DNA of 64,000 bases from Gryganskiella cystojenkinii (taxonomy: Eukaryota > Mortierellomycota > Mortierellomycetes > Mortierellales > Mortierellaceae). The DNA lies in assembly GCA_015852425.1 (NCBI GenBank), contig JAAAIG010000005.1, forward strand, positions 451 through 64,450. The letters are read 5' to 3'. Below the pieces are notes generated by a model. That model was given only the letters and a program-made list of their open reading frames with translations, did no database searches and was not told where the DNA came from. A program made the translations under genes and the position numbers. Below, piece after piece: positions 34,401-46,136 of this stretch (position 1 is the first letter of the stretch; every line of letters begins with the position of its first letter).

Positions 34401-36577
34401 ATGTACGGAAACAAGCAACCAGGCGGTGAGCGAAGGAAAACAGCCTCCGCAAGCAAGAAAAAGAACCAGGATTTAGAAAGAGTCGCCGGCGCAGGCACGT
34501 CTTCAAGACCTTCTTCTCGACCCTCTTCCCGTATGGGCTCAAGAGTTAATTCCGATAACGAGGACAGTGACAACGAGTCCTATGCTGGAGGAGACGACGG
34601 TGATGACTTGGATGACCATCAACATCACGCTGAGGTTACTTGGGAAGCACAACTCAAGGATGCCATCGAGGATCTGAACGAAAAACGCTCCAGGTAAATG
34701 TTTTATGTCTGACTTTTTGCCGTCTTACGATTGCCGAGACGCTACCCTGGAGCTTTTTTTTTTCTTTGAACTTACACAATTTTTTTTTCTTCTCACGCGG
34801 TCGGTCAAACAACAGCACTCGAGAGGATGCGTTGTCGAGATTGCAAAATATTATCGCTCAAAGGTACACGGCCGAGATTCTGGACAGTCAAAAGGATGAC
34901 TTCATGGACCTGCTCAAGAAAAGCCTCAAGAAGGGTGGTACCCGTGAAACCGTCTTGGCTGCAAATGGTAAACTCCACTTTTCTCGAATCTTTTGTTTTA
35001 GGGTTCTCCGATTTATGGCTGCTGCGATTGACATTCGTTGTCTTTCTCCACTTCTTTCTTTTGCCGAATTATGTCATCGTCTTACCCTCCGACTGAAAAC
35101 ATGAAAACAAACGAACAGTGATCGCATTGGTCTTCATTACCATCGGTGAGGATGACGAAAAGATGTTTACAGACCTGGCACCTTTGCTTAAGTACACTAT
35201 CACAAACCATGAACAGAATGAGGTTAAGGCTGCGGTAAGAAAATCAGCTCGTTGTTATCTTTCTTTTGATTTACTGAATCTTGTCATTTCGACTGCGGCG
35301 CGCGTTTCCCCCTCCCACTAACAGCTCGGCTCTGGTACGATACCCATTTCTTTTTATAGTGCACCCATTGTCTCGGAACAGCCTGCTTCATCTCTTCGAC
35401 ACCTCAACCCTCGCACCTGCCCACCTACGAACTTCTCAATTTTTTCTCAGAAATCGCCATCTCTGGAGGTGCTTCCGTGAATGCATCCCAGAATGGGGAT
35501 ACTCTTGCGGCAGCGTTGGAGGCGTTCAGTGTTCTCTACGCAGGACTCTTCGCGAATCTGGGACCCAAACAACTCACCATGCAAGCCCGTCGATACTTTA
35601 ACAATATCATCCCAGCGACCAAGACTATGCTGGAACACCCTTCGGTCGAGGTCCGCGTCGCGGCTGGAGAGACCATGGCGTTGATGCTCGAGATTCTGGA
35701 ACATTACCAGCGACAAAGAGACGATGGCGAGTTCTCGGATGATGAGGAGAACAAGGCCTCAGAAACCTATAATGAGGACGATCCCGAGGATCTTGAAGAG
35801 GTCACGGGTGATTTCCGTTATGATGATCTGGATGGGTTGGTCGCGGCTCTGGGAGCACTATCGACGGATTCGGCGCGTCACCGGAGCAAAAAGGAAAGAT
35901 CTGCAGGACGTTCGGCTTTCAGAGATATCTTGAAGAGTGTCGAATCGAGCGAGCGACCCCACGAGTCTCTTAGACTGAAGGAATATGACGTCGATTTCGA
36001 TGGATGGGGTAAGCACATCTTTTTTTTTTTTTGTTTTTTTTTGTTTGAGCTGTATCTCAAATCGTACTTTTTTGTTTTTTTTTTTGGGTTCGCTCCATCA
36101 TAATTGATGTTTTCATATATGCAATGTGCCTGAGACACTCAATCACTGATTACGCCTTGTAATTCTAACTCTTTTTCTCCTCTCATTTCATTTTGAATAG
36201 TTGAAATCCTTCAACTCCACTACCTCAGGGATCGATTGACATCAGGATTGCAGACACACTTTGTGCACAACACGACCATTCATACCATCCTCCCTGCGAC
36301 CGCAATCCTGTACTCGCCTGGTGTCGGTGGCGGCGGCAGTGGCACGTTTGCATCGACGTCGCGTGCAGCCGCGTCAGGAACCTCTCAGGTTGGGTCCAAG
36401 GCCGGATCGCGTGCGGGCTCAAGACCCTCTTCAGCGATGGGTATCTATGCAGATGCCGAGGACACCAAGGCGGAGTTGGATCGGGTCGATCGCAAATACT
36501 TGAATGCCGAGATGGCCAAGATGCGACAAGTGCAACGCAAAAAGGATCGTACTCGTGAAAAGTTTGACGACTTTTGA
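34401..36577 (+). CDS. Interferon-related developmental regulator (IFRD) family protein
   Basis: Five exons with matching phases: 34401-34693, 34816-34967, 35119-35234, 35360-36008 and 36201-36577, 528 residues. The N-terminus is Ser/Arg- and Asp-rich; then come helical repeats (STREDALSRLQNIIAQRYTA, VIALVFITIGEDDEKMF, HCLGTACFIS, AALEAFSVLYAGLFANLG, HPSVEVRVAAGETMALMLEI), an acidic stretch, and DGLVAALGALSTDSARHRSK with FRDILKSVE and RLTSGLQTHFVHN, which match the IFRD N- and C-terminal domains. The protein ends in a Gly/Ser-rich and charged tail. Human IFRD proteins are transcriptional co-regulators, and Ifrd1/2-like proteins have been found on translationally inactive ribosomes; the role in fungi is unknown to me. 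The exon-3/4 acceptor was chosen at 35359 because it yields the conserved HCLGTACFI. Confidence 0.85.
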
Positions 36578-37228
36578 TGAGGGCATATTTTTTATCCCAT
36601 TTCGTTAGTTGTCCATCAATACAAATATTAGGGTTCGAAAAGGTGTAAATAAAATCTTTTTTTCTCACAAAAGGAAGAATTGCCGGAACAACCAAAAAAC
36701 AAAAAGGATCAACGATCATGATCCCATGAGGAAAAATCCAGTGGCGAGCCAACCATCCAACTCCTTTCTCCCCGACACTTTGTCCGCTTGAGAAACCACA
36801 GACCAGCTGCCAAAGGAAATGAAATTTAAAACTTGTGATTACTGAATGGTGCCGTCAGCAGAGGTGCACGAGGCACGTTATTGCGGGACGGGTGTGGAGG
36901 CGAAACAGTGTCCCTGCAGCTCGTCTTTGAGGGAGAGGATTTTACTTTTTATTACTTATGATATGCAACGTTACTTACACAATGAAATATGAAGAAATGC
37001 TACAGAATGCATAAAGATAATGTTCCCAGGAACGGGGCGGTATGATAGCGGTCTAGATTTTTTTTTTTAAATAATACGAGGGAGAGGAAGAGGGTGGTGG
37101 GGCACAAAAAAAAACCTGAGGGGGTATTGGCACAAACAAATTAAAGAACGAATAACAAAACTCTATCGTAACCAGAACACTGCCGTGACAAGTATGTCTT
37201 TTTTTTTCTTTCTTCTACTTTCGATCAT
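36578..37228. other. Convergent intergenic region
   Basis: This 651-nt stretch is shared by the 3' ends of the IFRD gene and the cysteine-rich secreted protein gene. It is A/T-rich with homopolymers; no gene or repeat family is recognised. Confidence 0.5.
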
Positions 37229-38356
37229 TTAAAGAGTGGTAACGACAGCCACGGCGAAGGCGGCAGCGGCACCAATGAACTCATACGAGGAGAAGGTACG
37301 GGCACCAGCGTTGCCCTTGCCAGCAGCGGGAGGAAGCGGGGTGGTACCAGAGCCAGAACCAGAACCAGAGCCACCGGCACCAGAAGTGGGCTGAGTACCG
37401 GGGACAGTGGCGGAAGGAGCACCGGAAACGCCAGTGGGAGGAACGGTTGGGCTAACAGCAGGGGCGCCGACGGGGGGCTTGCAGGCGGAGCCGTCAGCCA
37501 TCTGGTAAAGACCAGGAACGAGGTTCCAGCATCCCTTAGTGGAATGACCTAAGGAAGAAATAAAGGTCGGAGATCAGTGTCTATTACTCGCTTCGAATGA
37601 GCTCATTGCACCGAATGAATGACCGGAAAATGGAGAGGAATGGTGTGGAGTGTTTCATCATCAAGATTCTAATTATTTCTTTTCACTTTCTCCTCGACCC
37701 ATCTCCTGCAGAAGGGCTGGGAAGGCTGAGACAAAAAAACGACTCAGGGACACAAAATGGATGTACCGCTGTGGGGTGTGGTGTCCGTTGGAGGAGGCCA
37801 GAACCCATCTCTCTCTGTCTCTCTCTATCTGTCTCTTATTTTGAGAAAGTAACTTACTGGTATCGCAATCAATGTTGTTGTCATCCCTGCAGCAACGGAG
37901 ACAGAAGGTGTTCGTGGCGGGCTCGAGCAAAGAGAGAAACTTGTTGAATTTACGACCGTCGGGTCCGGGGGCGCACGAGTAAGGCCAACCGTGAGAGTCC
38001 ATTTGACCACCCTGATCAGTGGCGTTCTGACCCCAAACAGAGGAGTCAATGCATCCAGTGACCTGGGTATAGTTGGCGGTCTGCACATAGTTGACACTCA
38101 AGATGTAGTTATCGGGCATTTGAAGACCTTTGTTGGGGGTAGTGGTTCCCTTGTATCCATAGCAATAGACGCCAGCGCAACCCTCGTTGGGGGCAACAGG
38201 GTAGACGCCGTAGCCTGTCAACATGGTACAGAACTGTTTGTCGCTCGTGATCGAGGTCACGATGGGCAGGGAGGCGTTGGCATTGCAAGTAACTGGCTCA
38301 TAGGCAAGAGCAGGGGCCGCAAGAGCGGCGACGACGAGAATTGCTTTCATGAACAT
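37229..38356 (-). CDS. Cysteine-rich secreted protein, probably GPI-anchored
   Basis: Two exons, 38356-37858 and 37548-37229, with matching phase, give 272 residues. A clear signal peptide (MFMKAILVVAALAAPALA) is followed by a domain with about a dozen Cys (FCTMLTGYG, GCAGVYCYGYKG, GCIDSSVWG, YSCAPGPDGRKF, FCLRCCRDD, KGCWNLVPGLYQM), then a Pro/Ser/Thr/Gly-rich spacer and a hydrophobic tail ending AAAAFAVAVVTTL. Signal peptide, Cys-rich domain, spacer and hydrophobic terminus without a cytoplasmic tail suggest GPI attachment to the cell wall or plasma membrane. NYT and ASL-type Asn contexts offer N-glycosylation. It is not CFEM by Cys spacing. I do not recognise a named domain; function may be adhesion or wall structure. 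Confidence 0.75.
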
Positions 38357-39929
38357 GGCTGAAAGTTAACTTGTGCGTTTGTGAAATGCGTGTAAGAAAA
38401 AAATGTGTGTAAAGAGACTGCTGAAGAGGATAACTTTTGAGAGGGTATGAGGGTAATAAAGGTAGGAGGGTAGGGTGGTACTTGAAAAAGTAAAGGAAGG
38501 GGTTGCCTGAAAATGGATGTGAAGGGGAGAAGAGAGGGAAAGAAAAGAGAAAAGAGGCAAGAGGTTGAAACAACGCAGCCACTTTTTAATGTCCTGGAAA
38601 TGGTAGCAGCTACAACAGGCTGGACCAGGTCCACGCTCGCTCTTCCGCCTCCTGCTCAACAACCTTTCGCTTTTACGCTAAATAAGAATAGACTGACGGC
38701 CTTAAAGTTATCCCTCTCGTTCTCTCGATGCGATATGCTCTTCGTTTTTTTTTTATAGATTTCTCTCCCTGTTGTCCATTTTTTGCCAATCCAGACAAAA
38801 CTTGAGCTCTCCTTGTTTCCCTCCAACTGAAGAGGAAAAAGAAAAGTGCTCACAGGCAAAGCTCCATCGATACGCACTCTGTTTCGGCAATTGTTGGTGC
38901 TCTCGCCCAAAACCTGTCCAGAAAGCTCCGTCACTCTCTCAGCAGCTGGTTTTCCCATCTGCTGAATCATCCGCTGTGGTCTCATCTCACGAGTATCTCT
39001 GTCCTCTCTTGTGTATATTTTGGACCTGAAAAATGCCGAGCAACTGCAACCTATCATGCAGTGGCCTCAAGGGTTGTGTCTCCCAGACATGGTAGCGACG
39101 CTACCGATGGTTGCCGAGGCAAAACAAATTAGAAACTAGTGATGGCCCAAGACAACTTTGTTTATTAAATTGTTTTTTTTTTTTTTTTTTTGTGAGTGAT
39201 CACACTTCAACGGTCCAAAGCTAATTTGGTCTGATTTATTGCAATCAGGAAAGAACCCTTTTGTTTCGTTTCTCATCCCATGGCTACACTGTTCATATTA
39301 CCCAGCTGGGGGGTGAGAGGTACCTTGAAGAAAAAAGAGGGAAACGTGCGCGATACCCGTTCTTCCATACATGACGCCGACCCCTGCTCGAGCCTCGGGC
39401 TTGCATGAGGTAGATACCAAACAGGGCAAATATGTGGACATGGACAAATTTAAGTAGGGCTGGTTGGACATGAAAGCCTCAAGGTACAAAAATGACTCCC
39501 GACGATGCATGTGGACTGCGAAATACAAAATCGCAGTTACAAAACGGGAAGTGAGAGCAAAAAAAAAAATTCGTGGTGAGTGGTGAGTGGGTGGCAGGGG
39601 GTGATTTTAGCCAAATGGGCGAATTAGTGGTGTATTTCGGTCAACGGCGGCTCTCAACGGAAAATTTTAGGAACGCTACGAAGGCCGTAAAAAATACAAC
39701 TGAGATAACACTCTGCTGTTTCTGGGACGCCAAAAAATGTGCTTGCACCCTGCGCCGATTTTGGTCGGTATGTTCTCACCACACAGGCGCTCGACCCCAC
39801 TGCATGTCGTCCAATCACTCATAATCCGTTGCATGTCAGATTACGACGCGTTCGAGCCAAAAAAAAAAAAAATGATATTTTTTTTGGCTGATATGCCCAA
39901 CCATCTCTTTATAAGACTAAAATTGATTT
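38357..39929. other. Intergenic, promoter of the secreted protein and unknown sequence
   Basis: The first about 300 nt are purine-rich promoter/5' UTR of the secreted protein gene. The rest has T18 at about 39171-39191 and short unconvincing ORFs; the 133-codon minus-strand ORF at 38656-39057 shows no recognisable motif. Confidence 0.45.
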
Positions 39930-39937
39930 TCTTCTTC

Positions 39938-40528
39938 TGTTGGAGCCAAGGCACCAGTCGACCCCTGCAAGTATCGTCAACAGCATCCCAAACCAGTTGT
40001 ACCCAAGGTCATTCCTTTCCCTGTGTATCATAGCCCCGGTAAAGGTCTTGAATCTTCAAGTGCCAACGTTTATTTTAGATCAAAGTCGTCATAGTCTGCC
40101 CAAGATACTTCGACATTGGTTTCAAGAACTTCCAAGTCGGTCTCGCGGCGCCAGTGGGGACAAGGACACGGAAGAGGCGATCAGACAAATCGACGGCAAA
40201 GATTCACCTTATCACAAAGATCGACAATGTTCCACACACGGTCACGTCCAGGAGCAAAGAGCACACTTCCGAGGCATACACCATTAATCCGGTTGTGTCT
40301 GTCCCACTTAAGTACCAGGGGCCAGGACTCGTCAATCGCAACAATACCTGCTATATGAACAGCATACTGCAGTGTTTGGCTTGGTGCCCAGAGGTGTATC
40401 ATTATCTCTTGGATAATGATTCTTGTCTTGCTCTAGCGACAGGATCAGCCATCTATAACGAGAGAATTTGCAATTCTTTTGCATATAATAAGGCGTTGCA
40501 TGGTTGCCAGACAACTTTACGGTATCCA
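39938..40528 (+). pseudogene. Ubiquitin-specific-protease fragment, plus-strand copy
   Basis: A coding-like block (about 39948-40035) reads APVDPCKYRQQHPKPVVPKV. After a break, the frame from about 40095 reads YFDIGFKNFQVGLAAPVGTR, later VPLKYQGPGLV, then the Cys box NRNNTCYMNSILQCLAWCPE and VYHYLLDNDSCLAL. This is the start of a USP (peptidase C19) domain, whose Cys in NTCYMNS would be the nucleophile. The frame then degrades and the copy ends at a run of about 24 A (40530-40553). No His box or fingers follow, so it cannot encode an active protease. It is the left arm of an inverted repeat. Confidence 0.7.
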
Positions 40529-41047
40529 AAAAAAAAAAAAAAAAAAAAAAAAGTAAGTAAAATTTCAGCGCCGGTATCGCCTGTTGGATCACATGCTGCC
40601 CTTGATTCACCTTAAAGTTGTCCGCGTCGATAGCTCCAACATCAGGCGCTTTGAACGACTGGTAATCATACAGCACCTTATGCAAAAGAATAGCATATTC
40701 TCTCATGATAGATGGCGGATCCTGCCGCTCTAGAGCAAGACAAGTATCATTATCCAAGAGATAGTGATACACCTATGGGCACCAAGCCAAACACTGCAGT
40801 ATGCTGTTCATATAGCAGGTATTGTTGCGATTGACGAGTCCTGGCCCCTGGTACTTAAGTGGGACAGACACAACCGGATTAATGGTGTATGCCTCGGAAG
40901 TGTGCTCTTTGCTCCTGGACGCGACCGTGTGTGGAACATTGTCGATCTTTGTGATAAGGTGAATCTTTGCCGTCGATTTGTCTGATCGCCTCTTCCGTGT
41001 CCTTGTCCCCACTGGCGCGAGGCCGGCTTGGAAGTTTTTGAGACCAA
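40114..41047. repeat. Imperfect inverted repeat of USP fragments
   Basis: The left arm is about 40114-40520 and the right arm about 40655-41047, with about 130 nt of spacer that includes an A24 tract. Arms match almost exactly through the Cys-box region, with scattered substitutions and a 3-nt indel (GCGGCG against GC), and diverge towards the centre. A transcript across it would fold into a stem of several hundred base pairs. Confidence 0.8.
40560..41047 (-). pseudogene. Ubiquitin-specific-protease fragment, minus-strand copy
   Basis: On the minus strand, LKNFQAGLAPVGTRTRKRRS leads into the same Cys box (NNTCYMNSILQCLAWCP). A small frame slip or intron edge follows, then VYHYLLDNDTCLALERQDPP, MREYAILLHKVLYDYQSF and VGAIDADNFKVNQGQHVIQQ, matching the USP region before the QQDAHEF box, where it breaks off near a T-run. 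It extends further into the domain than the plus-strand copy and is less degraded. Upstream exons may lie beyond 41047, but I could not join them. The His box is absent here. Confidence 0.65.
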
Positions 41048-42980
41048 AAGCGAGGCATGGCATGCGTGAACTAGGACTATGTACAAAAGAAGAAAACTGT
41101 TGGTAATCTGTTTTTTTTGATGTTAAAAAAAAGGATGGTGTATGCTCTTCAAGTTAAGTTCGACACTTACCAACTATCCAGGCTCGTGGACAGCGACACT
41201 TGAACAATGCGGACACGGCTTGCCGCTCCATGTGTGTTGATGAAGCAGACAAGTCGATCGAAAGCAATCAACATGCTATTGTTACATGCGCGACCTCGTA
41301 AGAAACGAAGAGATTGTTTTCGAACTGGGAGGTGGGAGGAGGAGGACGAGGAAGGGATACTTCCTTGGCAGGAAGGAGCTTGAAGGCGACTTGTGAGGTC
41401 GGTCTGAGCTGAAGAAGAAGAGAGGAAGGGGGGGATGCAGCACTCTTTATAGCTGTGGTTACATGCTCTTGACAAAAGCTCCCATGGTCAAAAGTGATTG
41501 CCAGTTTGCCACTCTATCAAATTGAAAGAAAAGAAATTTGGAATGTTCTTCTTTGAGCAGCACCACTGCTAATAACAAGTTGTGCGACAAAAACTGCACA
41601 TAAAGGAGGATTGCCATGGCCTCTGTGTCTTTTGAAATATTCGCCCCATTGATCATTTTTCTTTTCTTCCATTCGCCCTCCCCGAGCAATTGTCTGTCTT
41701 GGTTGTGCTCTTCGTCATTGCATTCCTCGGCGTTTAAATGTTTGTGTCCATGGCCGCGAGGGAGCGTCCAAAAAACAAAAGGAAGAAAGGAGAAAGGAAG
41801 GCTGTCCAGTAATTTGCACCGCATGGTGAGCCAGTGGAAGGCGGCGGTGGGTGTTATCATTCTAAAGTTGGAAGAAGAAAATGAATTGCACCAACAATAC
41901 AGCTGGTTCGAGTGCCTTCTTGTTCTCGACACCGCTCAAAAGAGATGCAGTTCACAAGGTGATAATCTATGTCGATCCATAAGGAAAAGCGGATTTTGAT
42001 TGCGTGAGTCTTCTTGAAGATATCGAGGATGAGGAGAGTGGCGAAAGGGGGAAGGCTCGAACAGTTGATGTTTTGCACTGCTGTTGCTGGGCGTGTTTTT
42101 TCTGTTCCCTCTCTCATTGTTGCAATCCTCGCGTAAAAATGTCTGCTTGTTTGCACAGCAGTTCATTTTCATCTCCAGAAAAAGGGCGCCCTGTTTCATG
42201 CAAACCAAAGACTTTGTTTACGACCTTCGTTGATATGTACTTCCGTTTTCCTCTCTTCTCCTCTAGCCTGCCGTTGGTATACGTGTCCTTCTCACCGATC
42301 CGATCACTCTTGACACGCAATCTCTTCATCGCTGTCTCACCTCTACTCCCTTCTACATCTTGGTTTTTAAGACCACACACGATTTATGTCCCATCAATAT
42401 CGTTGCAGTCCTCAGAGTATACCTTACGAAGCATTTTAGCGACACTCTTCTCTCCCGGTATCGTATACTTCGCCTCTGACGAAACCATGCGAGGCCTGTC
42501 TCCCAATACCTCTACGTGTCCCCGAGGTTGTCACTCGATAATCGCGACGACTATCACTGTTACTATCTGTATGAGATTCGGACTCGATTAACACCTCAAC
42601 CGCGCGGTCATCATCGACATCGTTCTCAAACAAAATAAGGTCGCAGTCGGACCTGGGGGTCGAACATGCGGCAAATCTGGAAAACCTGCGAATCCAAGAA
42701 GAACTGGAGCTTCGACAAATTGCACGACAGTAAAAAGACGCAAAACGTAGGAGGAATAAATATAGCAACAAACGACAAAACGCGTGTTCTTGCCCATAAT
42801 ATTCTGCTGGCCTTGCAAAGCCGTAAATCTAAATGTCTAGCCGTTCAATAAAAAATAAAGTCGAACAGTTCTAAATAATAATAAATAGCCTAGAAAAAAA
42901 AATCAAAAAGGATATCCTATCATCCTAGTGTTGATACAGCGCTCACATTTCTGACCCTCTCCCCCTTCGGATCCGTATTT
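41048..42980. other. Region with no supported gene
   Basis: A minus-strand ORF (41167-41475) ends at a donor-like GTAAGTGTCG near 41170 and could be a leftover upstream exon of the USP fragment. A 111-codon minus-strand ORF (42436-42771) has an Asp/Glu/Ser-rich middle that looks coding-like but no domain. The 195-codon plus-strand ORF at 42004-42591 is Ser/Leu-rich without motifs. None can be called with confidence. Confidence 0.4.
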
Positions 42981-45591
42981 CTACACAGCACGAGGGATGT
43001 TCATTCCCGGAATCATTCGCCTGGATGGTGGGTTGACCTGACTCTTCTTGAATGACCCTCTCATCTCTACATAGGGTAGGAAGTTGATCTGATCCCGTCT
43101 CGCATTCAGTTTGTCACTCGCCATCTTGATCGCCCAGTTTGGGACCGCGTTCAAAAATGCGCGTCGCAGCATGTCCGCAACAGGGCCCTATCATTTAGGA
43201 AAGAAGCACATAGGAGGAGCAGTAAAATAAAAATAGGAAAACGGAAATGTGGCATCAGTTGTCGAATAGTTGCATGGAGCTTGAACCGGAAAAATGGAGA
43301 ATGAAACGGCTGAAAAGAGGGAAACCAAACAGCAACAAATGCAGGAGGAATGTTCATCGTTTTTTGAAACATGCATAAAATCACTCCACCAATATCTTTT
43401 TTATAGTCATCAGTGAACTTTTACCTTTTTGTGAAGGAGAGACCCCGTCTGGTGTGATCCCTCAACCGAGGTCTTGCCCGGTTTCTTTCGAAGGTCATGG
43501 TACTCCTTGAAGACCCGTGTGATTTCCTTTTCGGAGGTGTTGTAGATGTCGAAAAGGAGGTTGGTCAAGTGAAGGGCACTGAGGATGGCCATGTTGGCTC
43601 CCTGACCGCCAAAGGGGACCATCTGTAATAGAAAAATAATAGAAGGTACAATGAGCCAGGGCAGGTTTTTTTATTGCGTAGTTTTTGTATTGAAGTTTTT
43701 CGCGAGTTGCAGATCTTTCGTTTGAGTGGACCTCGATTGAAATGCTTACCTTGTGACAAGCTAAAGTAGTGATGAAAAAGGACACAAAAAAAAAAAAAAA
43801 ATCAGTGGACAAATTTACTAATGGATACAATTTTGGTGGCGTTTAATATTTGCTTTGGAAAGCAACAACATACCATCGCCAAGCAACACTGTTCTTCCGC
43901 TGTACCAGGTCTCGAAGTACTATGGTCGCCATTATTGTAAAAGTAAAGAGTTAGTTTCTTAGTATAAACAGAGCGCATAGGAGCGCGACCCTTCCAAGAT
44001 CCCTCCTACACTCAAATCCTCTCCCATGTATTCAGTTTTTCTTCCTGCCACGCAAAAATACCTTGTCCTCGAGCATGACCTTGGTGATCTGATCCTTAGG
44101 GGTTCGATCAATCAAGTCACCAAAGTTACCACCATACGGACAGGGCAGATGTCGGGACTTGTCACACATTTCCATTGCTGCCTCAGGTCCCCATTCTGAA
44201 AATCCGAAGTTTCGCTCCTCGTCCGTGCCATTCATGCGCACATCCTGGGTCACCATCCATCCGATCCTGTTCTCGGTCAACGGGAACAACCACCACTAAC
44301 CAGAAGGAAATCAGAACAAACGAAATAAGCGAAAGAATCGCAATGGCTTGCAATATAATAAACACCCTAAATCAACACTTAAGGCCAACGACAACACTTA
44401 CCGAGTACGGGCTCGACTTTCCGAGGACACATTCAAACTCGCAGTACTTATCCAGTACCACAGGGTACATCACTGGATCCAAGGCTGTGGTCACACCCAC
44501 TACGCAGTCGTAGCCATACCCCAACGGTTTGGAATCTGATTTCGACAATTTACCTTCTTCCTTGAGCTGCATATAGAGGTTCTGTCGAACACTGCTGTAC
44601 GCGCCGTCTAATCGTAGGTAAGCCACGTGCACAACAGTCGGTTAATGAAAAGTGGGCAAACGTAGTCTAATCGTTTTTTCTGTGCGCTGTGCTCACCTGC
44701 GCCGACAAGGATTGAACCCGCATAGGACTGATTATCGGAACAAGTGATTGTCACGCAGTCCTCATCCTGTTTCATTTTCAGGACTCGTTTGTTGTATCGA
44801 ATCTTGTAAGACGGGATCCGGGATAGGAGTAAATGAACAAGATCCGGTCTGGCAATCACTCGGTTGTAATCGCCATAGCTAGTATTGCGTTTATTACCAG
44901 GGGACGACGCAGAAAAATAAAAAAAAAAGTGAAATTAAAATCTTGAGGCGAAAGCAAAGTGAATGGGGAAACAGATTTTTCGCCATCAAATAAAAAAAAA
45001 TGCCGCCGCTTTTCTTACTGCTCTGCACAATCTATCCCAGGCGACCGTGCGAGCAAACTACCCGAGATGGTCAGGTCTTCTTTACGAAGGTGCAAGGCCC
45101 CAAAGGGTTTTGTCAGGTGCAAGATATCCTTGTAAAGACCCAGCTGTTCGAAAATGACCATCAGACTGTTATGAAGCGAGACTGCAGAGCCGAGAGGGCG
45201 GTTCTCTTTCGATTTCTCGAAAACCTAAAGCGTGAGTTTTTTTCAAAAAAAAAAAAAAAAAAAAAAACGTTGTTTATGACGATGTTTCTGTGAAATGGGA
45301 AATGATAACAAATAACACCATCCCAGAAACACACAGACAGCAGCAGAGAAATAAAAGAGATCCGCCCTCTTTCTGTGTGTGTGTTTCTTTCTTCTTCGTT
45401 TTTTACTTTTTTTGCTCCATCGCTTGCGTTCAAGTGCAAAGCTAATGACGAGAGCAAAGCTAGAATATGAAAAATTCATTGCCCCACGTTTTTTTTACCT
45501 CGTAAGAGATATTGGCTCGTTCTAGCAGCACGGCGAGCATCAAACCCCCGACTCCTGCTCCGACAATAAGAACGTGTAACTTGGACGCCAT
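42981..45591 (-). CDS. FAD-dependent monooxygenase (aromatic-hydroxylase type)
   Basis: Nine exons keep phase: 45591-45499, 45224-45019, 44878-44697, 44607-44402, 44295-44062, 43919-43874, 43760-43750, 43622-43425 and 43187-42981, 460 residues. The N-terminal Rossmann motif is HVLIVGAGVGGLMLAVLLER; YGDYNRVIARPDLVHLLL and ILVGADGAYSSVRQNLY (DG motif) follow; the second FAD motif GDACHKMVPFGGQGANMAIL is complete only if an 11-nt exon (CHK) is included. This is the class A flavoprotein layout of salicylate/kynurenine-hydroxylase-like enzymes using NAD(P)H and O2. The substrate is unknown. WWLFPLTENRIGWMV lies in the substrate domain. There is no C-terminal membrane anchor. Introns are short, and the one after exon 1 contains a long T tract. 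Confidence 0.85.
43750..43760 (-). other. 11-nt microexon of the monooxygenase
   Basis: It lies between the acceptor TACTTTAG and the donor GTAAGC; the 11 nt CTTGTCACAAG completes an Ala codon and adds Cys-His-Lys. This restores GD-A-x-H-x-M-x-P-F-G-G-Q-G, the conserved FAD-binding motif, so the exon is supported by protein conservation as well as splice sites. Confidence 0.85.
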
Positions 45592-46136
45592 GTGAAAGAA
45601 ATGAAGAATGAAAGGAGAGTGGAGACGTGATCAGATTGATGATTGATGAAGGGGAGAAGAGAAATGAGGAATGGGGTACCTTTTGCCCTCTTATTCTATT
45701 CTTTTTTAGCGGTTCGTTGCAGTTGGTTTGTTAATATCACTGTTACACACGACGTATCTTTTTTTTTTCTTTCCCCCACTTCCTTCGCCCATGCACCTAA
45801 TGCTCTCTTTGCTCTCTGGTTCATCTTTCTCTTAAGGTTGATTCGTGGGGCAAACAGTCCAGGCCACCCGTTTCCCCAGCCCTCCAAATATTTCTCCAAG
45901 GAATCATCAAAAAGGCGCAACCCCCTTGGCTCTTTTTTTTTGTCGTGCAACAGATTGAGCATCGACACGACCCTCTTTCGGCCCAACAAAGATCGATGTG
46001 ATGAGCTTCTATTGTGTTTTATTCTCTTTTGTCTATTTAATCTAGATGGCATCATTTCCTTCAGAAAGAACAAAGGAATGCTCGAAATGCTCCTCGTCTG
46101 TTTTGGGACTTTTCACTCTTCTTTTTTGCATGCTTC
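45592..46136. other. Intergenic between monooxygenase start and carrier stop
   Basis: This 545-nt spacer holds the promoter/5' UTR of the monooxygenase and the 3' UTR of the carrier. The ORFs on both strands (176 and 125 codons) are Phe/Ser/Arg/Lys-rich and overlap each other; neither looks like a real gene. Confidence 0.5.

Noticed and set aside
39171..39191. T-run and other homopolymers as retroposon poly(A) tails
   Set aside because: Homopolymers of 15-25 nt are common in introns and spacers across the whole window, with no target-site duplications seen; the A24 beside the USP copy is therefore weak evidence of retroposition.
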